Part shown: piece by piece, positions 52,445 through 63,696 of the stretch
How the letters are laid out: every line of letters begins with the position of its first letter
Numbering within the stretch: position 1 is the first letter of the stretch
Origin: Pseudomonadota bacterium
Lineage (GTDB): Bacteria; Desulfobacterota; Desulfobacteria; Desulfobacterales; JAHIVH01
Direction: 5' to 3'
DNA: 64,000 bases
NCBI GenBank assembly: GCA_018816735.1
Contig: JAHIVH010000013.1
Coordinates: 62,001-126,000 of the forward strand
Notes under the pieces: generated by a model
Database searches by the model: none
What the model saw: only the letters and a program-made list of their open reading frames with translations
Told to the model about the DNA's origin: nothing
Translations under genes and position numbers: made by a program

Positions 52445-52494
52445 CCAAATTCACCTGTTTTAAGAGTGATAAAAATTGATAGAGGAGAAAAATC

Positions 52495-54404
<1,910 letters not shown>

Positions 54405-54408
<4 letters not shown>

Positions 54409-55187
54409 GCACAGGTGACGGCATGGAAAAGAAAATAAATCTGACATTAAAGGTATGGCGGCAAAAGGGGCCGGATAAAAAAGGAAAGATAGAAACCTAC
54501 CGGGCAGAAGATATTTCCACAGATATGTCCTTTCTTGAAATGATCGATGTGGTCAATGAAAAACTCGTTCTGGAAGGAGGGGACCCCATTTCCTTTGATC
54601 ACGACTGCAGGGAAGGCATCTGCGGTATGTGCGGTGCAGTAGTCAATGGACGTGCTCATGGGCCTTCAAAAGGAACGACACTTTGCCAGCTGCATATGCG
54701 GCATTTTAGTGACGGGGATACTGTTGTTATCGAACCGTTCCGTTCAAGGGCATTCAAACTGGTCAAAGACCTTGTGGTAGACCGAAGTGCATTTGACAAG
54801 ATTATTCAGGCAGGTGGATATGTTTCAGTAAACACGGGAGGTGTTCCTGATGCAAATGCGATTCCCATTCCCCAGGAAAAAGCAGACCTTGCCATGGATG
54901 CAGCCCAGTGCATCGGTTGCGGCGCATGTGTGGCCTCATGCCCCAATGCGTCCGCCATGCTTTTTGTCAGTGCCAAAGTATCTCAACTGGCACTTCTGCC
55001 CCAGGGTAGGGCTGAAGCCCCCACGCGTGTGATCAATATGGTGAAGGAAATGGACAATCAACTTTTTGGAAATTGTTCCAATGAAAGGGAGTGTGAAGCA
55101 GAATGCCCCAAATCAATTTCCATTGTGAACATTGCCCGGTTGAATCGGGAGTTCATCAAGGCAGGGCTGTTGTCTAACGAAAAATAA
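54405..55187 (+). CDS. frdB: Succinate dehydrogenase/fumarate reductase iron-sulfur subunit
   Basis: This 260-residue protein carries three iron-sulfur centres between FAD and haem. The [2Fe-2S] ligands lie in '[15 protein letters not shown]' plus a later Cys in 'TLCQLHMR'. The ferredoxin-like part has '[14 protein letters not shown]' and '[15 protein letters not shown]'. The ATG at 54405 overlaps the frdA stop and has AAAGGAG 7-8 bases upstream, giving the normal N-terminus. It completes the C-A-B set. Confidence 0.95.
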
Positions 55188-55243
55188 CAAAAGGTTCAAA
55201 GAAAGATCTCTTTGAAATATCTGAGACAATTAAGGAGAAAAAC

Positions 55244-56176
55244 ATGGATAAAAAAGTAACTGTTGTCGGAGCAGGCAATGTGGGTGCAACCGCTGCTCAG
55301 CGGCTTGCGGAAAAAGAATTGTGTGATGTGGTCCTGATCGATATCGCAGAAGGGCTGCCCCAGGGGAAATCCCTTGATTTGATGCAGGCCGCAACCATTG
55401 AAAGACATGATGCCAAACTGACAGGCTCAAACAGGTATGAAGAATCAAAAAATTCGGATGTGGTGATTATTACAGCGGGTATTCCCCGAAAGCCGGGCAT
55501 GAGCCGGGATGATCTCATCGGAACCAATGCCGCTATCGTCAAAGGGGTTACAAAAGAAATCGCCAGATTATCGCCCAATGCCACTCTCATTATTGTCAGC
55601 AATCCACTGGATGCCATGTGTCATGTGGCCTACGAAGCATCTGGTTTCCCTAAAAATAAAGTGATCGGCATGGCCGGTGTGCTTGACTCCGCAAGATTCA
55701 GAGCTTTTATTGCCATGGAACTGAACGTCTCCGTGGAAAATACCCATGCATTCGTGCTTGGCGGGCATGGCGACACCATGGTACCCCTTCCCCGATATTC
55801 CACCGTAGCAGGTATCCCCATTACAGAATTGATGTCCAAGGAAAGAATCGATGCCATCGTTCAACGCACGGCAAACGGTGGCGCTGAAATCGTAAAACTT
55901 CTTAAAACAGGCAGCGCATACTATGCCCCGTCTTCTGCTGCTGTAGAAATGGCGGAAGCCATTCTGAAGGACAAGAAGAAAATTCTTCCCTGTGCGGCAT
56001 ACCTTCAGGGGGAGTACGGGATTAACGATCTTTTTATAGGTGTTCCCGTAAAACTGGGTAAGGATGGTGTTGAGGAAGTGATTGAGATCTCATTGACCGA
56101 TGACGAGAAAAAGGCGCTCATGAAATCTGCCGATGCCGTAAAAGAACTTACAGAGGTTCTCAAAAAATTGAAGTAA
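55244..56176 (+). CDS. mdh: Malate dehydrogenase (LDH-like type)
   Basis: This 310-residue NAD enzyme oxidises malate to oxaloacetate. The Rossmann motif '[20 protein letters not shown]' lies at the N-terminus with the NAD-selecting Asp in 'VVLIDIAEG'. The substrate loop '[14 protein letters not shown]' has the two malate-selective Arg, and the catalytic His is in '[11 protein letters not shown]'. It ends the operon: succinate made by SucCD is oxidised by FrdCAB to fumarate and, after an off-site fumarase, malate enters here. Confidence 0.96.
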   Translation: MDKKVTVVGAGNVGATAAQRLAEKELCDVVLIDIAEGLPQGKSLDLMQAATIERHDAKLTGSNRYEESKNSDVVIITAGIPRKPGMSRDDLIGTNAAIVKGVTKEIARLSPNATLIIVSNPLDAMCHVAYEASGFPKNKVIGMAGVLDSARFRAFIAMELNVSVENTHAFVLGGHGDTMVPLPRYSTVAGIPITELMSKERIDAIVQRTANGGAEIVKLLKTGSAYYAPSSAAVEMAEAILKDKKKILPCAAYLQGEYGINDLFIGVPVKLGKDGVEEVIEISLTDDEKKALMKSADAVKELTEVLKKLK

Positions 56177-56202
56177 CGAAATGCATAGGCTCATGTATTT
56201 TT

Positions 56203-56241
56203 GGGGAAATGACGGAAACGTTGTTTCCCTTTTTTGTTTTT
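56203..56241 (+). terminator. Rho-independent terminator after mdh
   Basis: GGGAAA (56204-56209, extendable by a G-T pair) pairs with TTTCCC (56224-56229) and is followed by TTTTTTGTTTTT. The stem is short but the T-run is long and it lies 27 bases after the mdh stop, so it probably closes the methylmalonyl-CoA operon. Confidence 0.65.
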
Positions 56242-56438
56242 ATCATCATAAAATGTTTATACAACCTGTTAAGAATACTGACATCGACCATTTTGCATGC
56301 GGCGTTCTGAAGTTAAAATTCCATAATAATTCAAAATGTTATGAAAAAATGGCCAACTCGTTTGACTGGCATGGAGGTTGCTATATTAGGAAAATAAAGT
56401 TTTCATATCGCAGTCCTTATCATAAAAAGGAGGATGTC

Positions 56439-57356
56439 ATGTCTTTTGAACCATTAAAAAGTGTTTTGGTTGCGCTGGACGGCTCAGACCGTTCTTTTGA
56501 GGTCATAAAATATATTGCCAACACGAAGCTGTTTAAAAAAAATCAGACCCGTATTTGTCTGTTTAGTGTCTATGAAGCTGTTCCCAATTATCTTTTAGAT
56601 CTCAGCATGGATCCTCAATATCATACTTCTTACAACGAGGTGAAACAGTGGGAACTCCAGCAAAAACGGAATCTTGAGGCCTTTCTTGAAAAATCGAAAT
56701 CAGAGCTGATCAGGGCCGGTATCAACGAAGGGGATATTTCGGTTAAATTGCAAAAGAAAGAAGTCGGTATCGCAAGAGACATTATCAAAGAAGCGCTTAA
56801 CGGGTATGGCGCAATCATGATCGGACGAAAAGGTGTTGGCATGATGAAGTATGTTTTATTGGGAAGCATTGCCATGAAACTTTTATCCGGAATAAAAGAT
56901 ATGCCGTTGGCGTTGATCGGGAGGGATATTCCAGATACCGGAAAAATTCTGGTCGCCATGGATAATTCGGGATATGCCATGAAAGCCGTTCAGTTCACCG
57001 CTGCCAATTTTTCCGGAACAAAGAACAGCGTCCACCTGGTGCATGTCATCAGAGATGATATGGACACGCCACCGGCAATCACTGAACAATTCATTAATGA
57101 AATCGTGCCATCGATGAACGAAGCCAAGTCGCATTTGATCGAAAACGGTTTTGATGAAAAAAGCGTATACACAAAGATTCTCACCAAACAACGCAGCCGG
57201 GCCAAAGCGATTATGGATGAAGCAGACAACCACACTATCGGAACAATTGTCACCGGGCGCAGAGGACTCAACAAGGTCGTGGAATTTTTCATGGGCCGCG
57301 TCAGCAATAAAATCGTTCAAATGGCACGGTTCAATGCAGTATGGGTTATTACTTGA
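56439..57356 (+). CDS. Tandem universal stress protein
   Basis: This is a 305-residue protein with two UspA domains. The ATG at 56439 follows AAGGAGG by a few bases and starts the family-typical 'MSFEPLKSVLVALDGSDRS'. The first domain ends near 155 with 'GRKGVGMMKYVLLGSIAMKL'. The second starts 'TGKILVAMDNSGYAM' and ends with the ATP-binding type loop 'GRRGLNKVVEFFMGRVSNKI'. In the family this G-x2-G-x9-G(S/T) loop marks ATP-binding members. The region between mdh and this gene holds the terminator and probably a separate promoter. Confidence 0.9.
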   Translation: MSFEPLKSVLVALDGSDRSFEVIKYIANTKLFKKNQTRICLFSVYEAVPNYLLDLSMDPQYHTSYNEVKQWELQQKRNLEAFLEKSKSELIRAGINEGDISVKLQKKEVGIARDIIKEALNGYGAIMIGRKGVGMMKYVLLGSIAMKLLSGIKDMPLALIGRDIPDTGKILVAMDNSGYAMKAVQFTAANFSGTKNSVHLVHVIRDDMDTPPAITEQFINEIVPSMNEAKSHLIENGFDEKSVYTKILTKQRSRAKAIMDEADNHTIGTIVTGRRGLNKVVEFFMGRVSNKIVQMARFNAVWVIT

Positions 57357-57432
57357 AATGAAAAAGAAGGCGACGTTCGCACTTCTTCTTTTCCATAAAG
57401 ATTCCTCAAGGTATTTACTCCCCACCCTCCCC

Positions 57433-57474
57433 AAAAATTCGGGCGCTCTAATGCTTCAATGCCGAGCGCCCGAA
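57433..57474 (-). terminator. Rho-independent terminator of the minus-strand lipoprotein gene
   Basis: TTCGGGCGCTC at 57438-57448 pairs over 11 bases with GAGCGCCCGAA at 57464-57474; the loop is 15 bases. On the minus strand it is followed by TTTTT (57437-57433) and lies 9 bases after the stop of the gene at 57483. It may also serve the convergent stress-protein gene. Confidence 0.8.
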
Positions 57475-57482
57475 GTCCTAAA

Positions 57483-59180
57483 TTAATAATTATCTGTGCG
57501 GAAGACGTAAATGTCGTCTATTTTATTAGAGACCAAATATCCCCCATCCATATCGATATCATCAATCAATATCAAACTGCGTTCTATATCTCTGTCCAAA
57601 AGAATTTTAGGGCTGTCACTCAGTTTATTGCCACCAACGTCTGTCTGCATGAGATAGATTCTGCTATCAGCAAGGCCCAGCAGGTTATAGCCTTCTTGCG
57701 GTGTCTGGAACAGGGCGGAAAATTCAATTTTATTATAATCATTCGTTTTATCGATTTCATTTATCGAGGAGATGGCACCATCGACGGTGAGCCCAATCAG
57801 AAAATTATGATATGAATTTTCCGTCTTTTTCTTACAATTTATAGCCGCGACAAATCCGTCTTCCCCGTCTGCAACAAGACCGCCAAAGGAATCAAGGGTG
57901 TATTCCGCCCCTGCATCAACCGGCTGATACCACAGTTCATTACCATCTGCATCAAGTTTGAAAATGGCTGGTTCATTGTTCTTTTCTCCAGCGATGACGC
58001 ACCCGTTGTCCGGTGTCAGAGCGGCCATATACCCTTGATAGTTTTTGTCCCAGATCATATTGCCGGCTCCATCCAGGCGCATGATCATGGTACCTAAAAC
58101 CATGAATCCGTTTTCGTCAATCGTAGGGTAGACGGCATGTGCGAAATTTGAATTTTCTTCATCTGAACCGCATGAATATAGCTTTTGCCACACCACCTCT
58201 CCAATAACGCCAATCCTCAGGATATAGATGTCATGGAATTCGGTTAAAGGTGCACCTGGGATATCGTTTGAATCGGAAGAGCCAGCCACAATATAGCCGC
58301 CATCACTTAAAGGTGTAATGAAACGGGCGTTATCCGAGGATGATCCCCCATACAGGTTTTGCCATTCGATTTTCCCGGAACTGTCGAATTTGGCAACATA
58401 ACAATCCCTCGAACCATGATTGATTGCATCCGGGATATCGGTGGAATAGGATTCTCCAGCCAAAATAAACCCACCATCCGGTGTCGTATGGATGCATCGG
58501 GCATCATCATGGTTTCCACCACCGGCTTTGGTCAGAGGCACGACAATCTCACGTGAGAGGGTGTAAACCGTTTCATCTGAAGTGGCGGTTACAGTCAGCA
58601 TATGTTTTCCACATTGCACCAAAGTTGGGGTGAAATTGTAAGTCTCGCCTGTGCCCACCGGGTTATCGTCCAGCATCCATTGATATGTGTAATTCCCATC
58701 TGGGTATGCCTTGGCCGTGTACGTTAAAGTGATTCCAGGCAAACTGGAGATATTCTGCTTGGGTGTTACCGATACGCCGCGCACCAAAACCTTCCAGGTG
58801 CGACTGTGGCTGCTATTTGCTGAGGCTGCTAAAGCCTCCCCGATTGGATCCTCTGCCCAGGTCGATAAGAGGAATCTCACCTTATATTTGCCGGCGCTTT
58901 CTTGATTTGGGGTGTAGATGGCCGTATCCATCAGGGTGTCATAATCCGTTGTATGAACGAAATTGTTACTCTCAATTGTATTCGATGTGTCATCGTCTGA
59001 AATTTCAATAAAGAAATGGTGGTCATACATAGATGTACCCGAGGTCTTGATCGTGAAAATCTGGGTCTGGCCGGGATCCATGGTAATCGTTTCGGATGTG
59101 TCGGGTGAGACCGACAAGACACACCCGGTTAAAGCGGCAGACAGGCAGGCAACCAAAAATAAGAGTCCCTTTCTTTTCAT
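57483..59180 (-). CDS. Lipoprotein with Ig/PKD-like and beta-propeller-like repeats
   Basis: This is a 565-residue protein with a lipobox 'AALTGC' at Cys20. Residues about 25-120 form a beta domain, and about 135-215 an Ig/PKD-like domain ('YTYQWMLDDNPVGTGETYNF'). The C-terminal 350 residues hold repeated units of the form 'TTPDGGFILAGESYS...DCYVAKFDSSGKIEWQNLYGG', a pattern known from delta-60-type or PQQ-like propellers of surface proteins. Probably at the outer membrane, with unknown ligand. It is bracketed by its own promoter and terminator. AGGAGG lies just upstream of the ATG. Confidence 0.82.
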   Translation of the reverse strand: MKRKGLLFLVACLSAALTGCVLSVSPDTSETITMDPGQTQIFTIKTSGTSMYDHHFFIEISDDDTSNTIESNNFVHTTDYDTLMDTAIYTPNQESAGKYKVRFLLSTWAEDPIGEALAASANSSHSRTWKVLVRGVSVTPKQNISSLPGITLTYTAKAYPDGNYTYQWMLDDNPVGTGETYNFTPTLVQCGKHMLTVTATSDETVYTLSREIVVPLTKAGGGNHDDARCIHTTPDGGFILAGESYSTDIPDAINHGSRDCYVAKFDSSGKIEWQNLYGGSSSDNARFITPLSDGGYIVAGSSDSNDIPGAPLTEFHDIYILRIGVIGEVVWQKLYSCGSDEENSNFAHAVYPTIDENGFMVLGTMIMRLDGAGNMIWDKNYQGYMAALTPDNGCVIAGEKNNEPAIFKLDADGNELWYQPVDAGAEYTLDSFGGLVADGEDGFVAAINCKKKTENSYHNFLIGLTVDGAISSINEIDKTNDYNKIEFSALFQTPQEGYNLLGLADSRIYLMQTDVGGNKLSDSPKILLDRDIERSLILIDDIDMDGGYLVSNKIDDIYVFRTDNY

Positions 59181-59611
59181 ACTATCCTCCTTATAAGATT
59201 TATTTGTTTTAAATAGTAAACATCATGCGAGAGACGCATCATGTAATTTTAAAAAACTGAAAAACCTGGCGTCAATATATGTAATATAATATTGAATTTA
59301 CATTGAATGTATGGGTGTAATGGTTTGAACATATTTCGCGCATTTTTTTTTGTCAAGCATTTTAGCAAAGAGACTTTCAGAAAAAAGAGTACGAAATATC
59401 CATTTATGAAAGTGTCTGACAGATATGCAGCATAATGCTGCAAATGAAGCAAATATTAACAATGGGCGGAGGTCCGTTAGGGCAACACCGGTGAGACTGG
59501 ATGCGGCTCTTTTATCCGCTTTAAGATGCATTTAACTGGTGGCAAGTTTTTCTTTCAACACATATACTTGAAAATCATGCCAATGACCTTTTTCTGGGGC
59601 TCAAGGAACAC
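59181..59611. other. Intergenic region of about 430 bases
   Basis: No gene is supported here. It contains the minus-strand promoter at 59328-59356 and the AT-rich leader of the lipoprotein gene. The rest, up to the end of trmO, shows no RNA gene or repeat; translated frames look random. Confidence 0.45.
59328..59356 (-). promoter_or_regulatory. Sigma70-like promoter of the lipoprotein gene
   Basis: On the minus strand, TTGACA (59356-59351) is followed after 17 bases by TATGTT (59333-59328). Transcription would begin near 59320 and leave a leader of about 140 bases before the lipoprotein ATG at 59180. Confidence 0.55.
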
Positions 59612-60151
59612 CTACTCAGATTTAAGTTCCTCATGCAGTTTTTTGATCCAGTCTGGGAAAACCGGTTCCCCATCTGCTTCGTCAAATGCGATATACGGTT
59701 TGATATCGAGGATCGGGCTGTCGTTTAATGCCTCAAGACCTATAACCTGCAATATGTTTTTATCCCGTTTTAGAAGACGGACGGTGGATACCAGAATGGG
59801 GTTGGGTCTGGCCGGACTTCGTGTGGCAAAAATACCTTGTTCCGGCATATCTTTTCTGCCCATGGGGTGGACTTTTTGAATGTGCCTTTCATTTTCAGGA
59901 AGAAGGTGAGGCCAGTAAATTATCATGATGTGTGAAAATTCTTCAATCCCGTCCAGAAGCGCTTCATATGCCGGATCAATGATCAGTTGGGAGATCGTTT
60001 TTTTGATGATCCGCTGATTCGCTTTTCCCTGTTCCCGTTTGACATCCGGTTCGGCATCCGGGTCGGGTCGATGCATCGGCTTTGATAAGCTGTTCTTTAT
60101 ACGTCCAACAGGTCTCATGGAAAACAGGTTGTTTTTTTCATGCGCTGCCAT
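59612..60151 (-). CDS. trmO: tRNA (N6-threonylcarbamoyladenosine(37)-N6)-methyltransferase TrmO
   Basis: This 179-residue protein of the TrmO/TsaA family adds a methyl group to t6A37 of some tRNAs. It has 'MRPVGRIKNSLSKP', 'EEFSHIMIIYWPH' and the signature 'GIFATRSPARPNPIL' at about 110-124, then 'GLEALNDSPILDIKPYI'. The start at 60151 overlaps the end of the preceding NikL-like gene by 14 bases, so it is translated with the metal-uptake genes. TsaA homologues near metal transporters could have another role, but the motif fits TrmO. Confidence 0.88.
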   Translation of the reverse strand: MAAHEKNNLFSMRPVGRIKNSLSKPMHRPDPDAEPDVKREQGKANQRIIKKTISQLIIDPAYEALLDGIEEFSHIMIIYWPHLLPENERHIQKVHPMGRKDMPEQGIFATRSPARPNPILVSTVRLLKRDKNILQVIGLEALNDSPILDIKPYIAFDEADGEPVFPDWIKKLHEELKSE

Positions 60152-60614
60152 TTGATGGTCCTTTATTTTTATTTTGGTTTCCTTTATACCACAATACGCA
60201 TCCAGACAGGAAAAAAAGTACAGTCAATCCCATCATTATTTTTTCATAGCGGATAAAGATCCGATTGATCTTACTGTTATTCCGGTCAATAGGTTCCGGC
60301 TTCATGTTTGCATCAACCGGGACGTCCACCTGAAGTCTGTGTCCCATACCGTCTTGAATAACCACCTGATATATCCCTTTCACATCCGGAAAAAAACAGA
60401 ATCTGCCATTTCTGTCTGTCCAGCCGGATGAGAACAACAGATCGGAATCCGGGGCTTTGATTTCGGTTTCCGCATAACTCATGGGACTGCCATCATCGTA
60501 TTCTGCGGTGATGGCGACGCCGCCGGAGCTGATGCTGCCGCTTACGCCGTGACAGAAGCCAGAAAAAGGCCATGATATCAGAAATGCCATTGAAATCAGC
60601 AGTTGAATTTTCAT
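60138..60614 (-). CDS. NikL-like exported metal-uptake accessory protein
   Basis: This is a 158-residue protein. The ATG at 60614 follows AAGGA and starts a signal peptide that would end at 'SGFC', leaving His as the first mature residue ('HGVSG'). A carboxypeptidase-regulatory-like beta domain follows ('SPMSYAETEIKAPDSD', 'GWTDRNGRFCFFPDVKG'), then a C-terminal membrane helix (about 128-148). Signal peptide, N-terminal His and C-terminal anchor agree with NikL, an extra component of nickel transporters. It lies between the DUF4198 gene and trmO. Nickel specificity is inferred. Confidence 0.72.
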   Translation of the reverse strand: MKIQLLISMAFLISWPFSGFCHGVSGSISSGGVAITAEYDDGSPMSYAETEIKAPDSDLLFSSGWTDRNGRFCFFPDVKGIYQVVIQDGMGHRLQVDVPVDANMKPEPIDRNNSKINRIFIRYEKIMMGLTVLFFLSGCVLWYKGNQNKNKGPSNGSA

Positions 60615-60690
60615 GTATTTTCCTTCAGGGGAGAGGCCGCCTGTGAATGGATTGGACCTCTCCCGGTTGTTAACTGAATAAGAAAACAAT

Positions 60691-61485
60691 TCAGTTGTTG
60701 TTAAACGTAAGTGTAACTTTCAAGCTGTATTCGTCAGCTTTTTTTGGATCTTCATAGGGGTAGGCATGGTCTGCCTTGATCAGCCACAACCCTTTTTCAA
60801 GAATTTTAATCCTTGCAATCCCTTCCTTGTCTGCCTTTGTCGTGTAGGCAAATGTGTCTTCCATATCGCTGAATCCTGCATATGTGGCGCAAACCATGCC
60901 TCCCCATGGCTCTCCGTCCAGTGTAACCTTTACAGGCAGGATTTCCCCTTTTTCAAGCATCAACGGGTTTTTCAGGGGAATGATCTGGAACCGGTCGGTG
61001 GTGTCTGTTTTTGAACTATTGAAGCTCAGGTCAACAGGGCCGGCGTTAACGATTGTCTTGGATACGGTTTCACTCCACCTGGAATGAATCACATGGTCCA
61101 GTTGGTCTTTGGGTAAATACTTATAACCTTTTGCCGTTTTTGTTGAGAATTGTTTCTGGGAGATAAGTATTGTGTAAACGCCCTGTTCTGCAAATTTTAC
61201 TTTTATGGGTTCATTGCCTTTTTCTTCCCTGGGGAGGATTGCGATCGACTTTTTTGCTCCCATTGGATCAATGATTTCTATATTCGTGTGTTGATATCCC
61301 TCCTTTCTCATTTCACCGTCTCCGGGAAATTTATGACCCCATCCAATCTGAATGGTGACTTCCTCACCCGTTTGCGGATGATAGTTGTCTGTTGTAACCG
61401 ATACATAATGGGCAAAAACGCTGTTTGAAACAGCCAGTAATGCAAGCAAACACAACGCAGCAGATATTAAATGATATTTTTTCAT
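60691..61485 (-). CDS. DUF4198 (NikK-like) periplasmic metal-binding protein
   Basis: This is a 264-residue exported protein. The signal peptide ends in 'SVFA', so the mature protein starts with His ('HYVSVTTDNYHPQTGEEV'), which is typical for DUF4198/NikK proteins and could chelate a metal with the free amino group. Later stretches 'GWGHKFPGDGEM', 'GVYTILISQKQF' and 'LWLIKADHAYPYEDP' are family-like. It is encoded between the TonB receptor (16 bases upstream) and the NikL-like gene, so it probably binds the imported metal in the periplasm. Confidence 0.82.
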   Translation of the reverse strand: MKKYHLISAALCLLALLAVSNSVFAHYVSVTTDNYHPQTGEEVTIQIGWGHKFPGDGEMRKEGYQHTNIEIIDPMGAKKSIAILPREEKGNEPIKVKFAEQGVYTILISQKQFSTKTAKGYKYLPKDQLDHVIHSRWSETVSKTIVNAGPVDLSFNSSKTDTTDRFQIIPLKNPLMLEKGEILPVKVTLDGEPWGGMVCATYAGFSDMEDTFAYTTKADKEGIARIKILEKGLWLIKADHAYPYEDPKKADEYSLKVTLTFNNN

Positions 61486-61501
61486 GATTTTTCCCTTTTA
61501 G

Positions 61502-63442
61502 TTATATGTCCATTTTAAGTTTTACCAGCCAGGTTGTTCCCAGCCATTCTTTGTCCGCCTGACCATAATCCGAATCCGTGAGATTATTCGCCTCAACTGA
61601 AACCGTGTAGTACTTCTTGAATTTTTTGGAGATCTTTGCGTCAACCACCATATAATCATTGGTTTTTTCCATATTGGAATCGTCTGTAAACATTTCATCA
61701 GCGTATTGGGCATTAATGTTGAAATTGACCTTGAAAGGTTCATACCTGTAGTCAAACCCAAGCGTGACATTGTTGGCCGGTACATAAGTGAGTTCATTTC
61801 CAGAATCTTCATCCTCGGTGTCCGTAAACGTGTAGGATAATGTTGTTGAAAATCCTTTGGAAAGGATCGCTTTCATACAAAGCTCGATGCCTTGGGTATA
61901 GGCTTTTGATACATTTTTAAACGAAACGATCGGCAAATCATCTTCGTATTCTCCGGTATCTATCTGAAGGACTTTGTCTTTGATGTCGTTTCGGAAAAGG
62001 GACAGATCGATCATGATTTTATCCTTTATAATCTGCTCAAGAGAGAGCGAATACCCTACCGATTTTTCCGCTTCCAGATCCGGATTGGATCTGTACCAGT
62101 AGTCCCCATGCTGATACAATTCGGAATAATACATCTGCCGGATGGTCGGCGATTTGAAACCCATGCCGACGGATCCCCGGATATGGGTGTTTTCAAAGGG
62201 CTCATACATGAAACTTATCTTTGGAGAAACATGGGAACCGAATTCCGAATGGTCGTCGACTCTCAACCCCAGAACAACCGAAAGGTTGTTCCGAATATCG
62301 GTATCCAGCTGACTGTACCCGCTGTAAGTCTCGATGATTTCATCGGCATAAGTATAATCAAGCTCTTCCTGAAGGAATTCCGCGCCTATCGTCAACTGAT
62401 ACGTATTCTTGAACGTTTTTGAATATCGGGTTTCCACGTCCTGGTAATACATATCGCCGATTGCCGCGGAAAATCCCGATGAATCAGCCCCGCTTTCCTG
62501 TCTGTTCATATTCCAGTTGAAATAGTATCCGTTTATCGTAAGACTCGATGTGTCATCAATGATCACGTTTACTTCCGGTGCAATGCGATATTTCTTGTAC
62601 CAGTCATGCCTGAATATATCCTTTGTTTTATATATTCTCTCTCTTTCCTTATCTTCCGTAGCAAGCTCAAGATTGAATTTTAAATGTTTGTTCAGATCAT
62701 AGGTAAGCTTTGTATCCATCCGGTCTGTGGTGAATTCCTCTTTTCTTGAGCTGTCATATCCAAAAGCACCGGAATCCGCTTCATTGATGGATGCATTAAT
62801 ATAAGCCCCGATATAGCCTTCTTTTTTCCCGGCATAGACGGACGCCATTGTGGTGTCATTGCTGCCTGACGCATATTCAATGCCGAACAGCGGCTCTGCC
62901 GGCACCGATTTGGTGATGATATTGATTACGCCTGCCAAGGCATCGCTGCCATAGAGCACGGAAGACGGCCCTTTAATCACTTCAATTTTTTCGATCATGC
63001 TTGAAGGGATCTGGTTCACGCCATAGCCGTATTCTCCCATGCCTTCGCCTTTGACCCGCTGACCATTGATCAGTATGAGCCCATACCCATTGTTGATATC
63101 AAGCCCTCTTAATTTCGACTGCCAGGAGGTCTCGCCGGGCACATCTTCAGAAGCGGCATAAAAACCGGGAACGGATCGCAAAATGTCGCTGACCGTTTGA
63201 ACACTTGCGTTTTCAATGTCATCATTCGTTACAACCACCGTATGGACTGGTACGTCTTTCAGTGTATGAGGTGTTTTGGTGCCGGTGATCACGATTTCTT
63301 CCAGATGAAATATTTCCTTTTCATCTTCGGAAGTGTCTTTTGTTGCTGTTTCATCGCCAAAAGATATATGGATAGTGGTGAAAAAGGACAGCATCATCAC
63401 GAAAATACCTGCCATGATTCTTTCAAAATACAATTGTTGCAT
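61502..63442 (-). CDS. TonB-dependent outer-membrane receptor
   Basis: This is a 646-residue receptor. The ATG at 63442 is set by GGGAGG about 10 bases upstream and starts a signal peptide ending near 'HISFGDE'. The plug domain follows ('EEIVITGTKTPHTLKDVPVH', 'LRSVPGFYA', 'IEKIEVIKGPSSVLYGSDAL', 'GVINIITKS'), then a 22-strand type barrel ending in the C-terminal 'TTWLVKLKMDI'. It imports scarce metal complexes with TonB energy. Its neighbours (NikK/NikL-like proteins, peptide/nickel-type ABC ATPase) point to nickel or a metallophore complex rather than iron-siderophore or B12. Confidence 0.9.
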   Translation of the reverse strand: MQQLYFERIMAGIFVMMLSFFTTIHISFGDETATKDTSEDEKEIFHLEEIVITGTKTPHTLKDVPVHTVVVTNDDIENASVQTVSDILRSVPGFYAASEDVPGETSWQSKLRGLDINNGYGLILINGQRVKGEGMGEYGYGVNQIPSSMIEKIEVIKGPSSVLYGSDALAGVINIITKSVPAEPLFGIEYASGSNDTTMASVYAGKKEGYIGAYINASINEADSGAFGYDSSRKEEFTTDRMDTKLTYDLNKHLKFNLELATEDKERERIYKTKDIFRHDWYKKYRIAPEVNVIIDDTSSLTINGYYFNWNMNRQESGADSSGFSAAIGDMYYQDVETRYSKTFKNTYQLTIGAEFLQEELDYTYADEIIETYSGYSQLDTDIRNNLSVVLGLRVDDHSEFGSHVSPKISFMYEPFENTHIRGSVGMGFKSPTIRQMYYSELYQHGDYWYRSNPDLEAEKSVGYSLSLEQIIKDKIMIDLSLFRNDIKDKVLQIDTGEYEDDLPIVSFKNVSKAYTQGIELCMKAILSKGFSTTLSYTFTDTEDEDSGNELTYVPANNVTLGFDYRYEPFKVNFNINAQYADEMFTDDSNMEKTNDYMVVDAKISKKFKKYYTVSVEANNLTDSDYGQADKEWLGTTWLVKLKMDI

Positions 63443-63530
63443 GTGAATATTTCCTCCCCAAAAATTTTCCTGTCTGTTTGCGACAGACGGACTCCCGGAG
63501 AAAAATGAGAAAAGATTGACGAGAAAATGC

Positions 63531-63619
63531 AACACTGATAGGGTGGTCCAGCTTTTCTCGATCCGGGAAAAGTGTTAGTCATAGGGGGCAGCCGGTATTC
63601 CTGCCAGGGCTCGGCTGCC
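63531..63619 (-). promoter_or_regulatory. Structured 5' leader of the TonB receptor gene, possible metal-responsive element
   Basis: Within the 250-base gap between the ABC ATPase and receptor genes there are two strong inverted repeats. GGCAGCCG (63587-63594) pairs with CGGCTGCC (63612-63619). CTTTTCTC (63552-63559) pairs with GGGAAAAG (63565-63572), which competes with AACACT (63531-63536)/AGTGTT (63571-63576). No known riboswitch consensus, including the cobalamin one, could be recognised. It could be an RNA switch or binding sites for NikR or Fur. Confidence 0.4.
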
Positions 63620-63696
63620 TCCGCTCAACGCTGATTATTTTTTTATTTAACTTTTTCCCCTCCTTTCCACGATGCGTATCGCAATAAAAAGATCCA

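Noticed and set aside
63443..63690. Cobalamin riboswitch before the TonB receptor
   Set aside because: The conserved B12-box and core elements could not be found; only generic hairpins are present.
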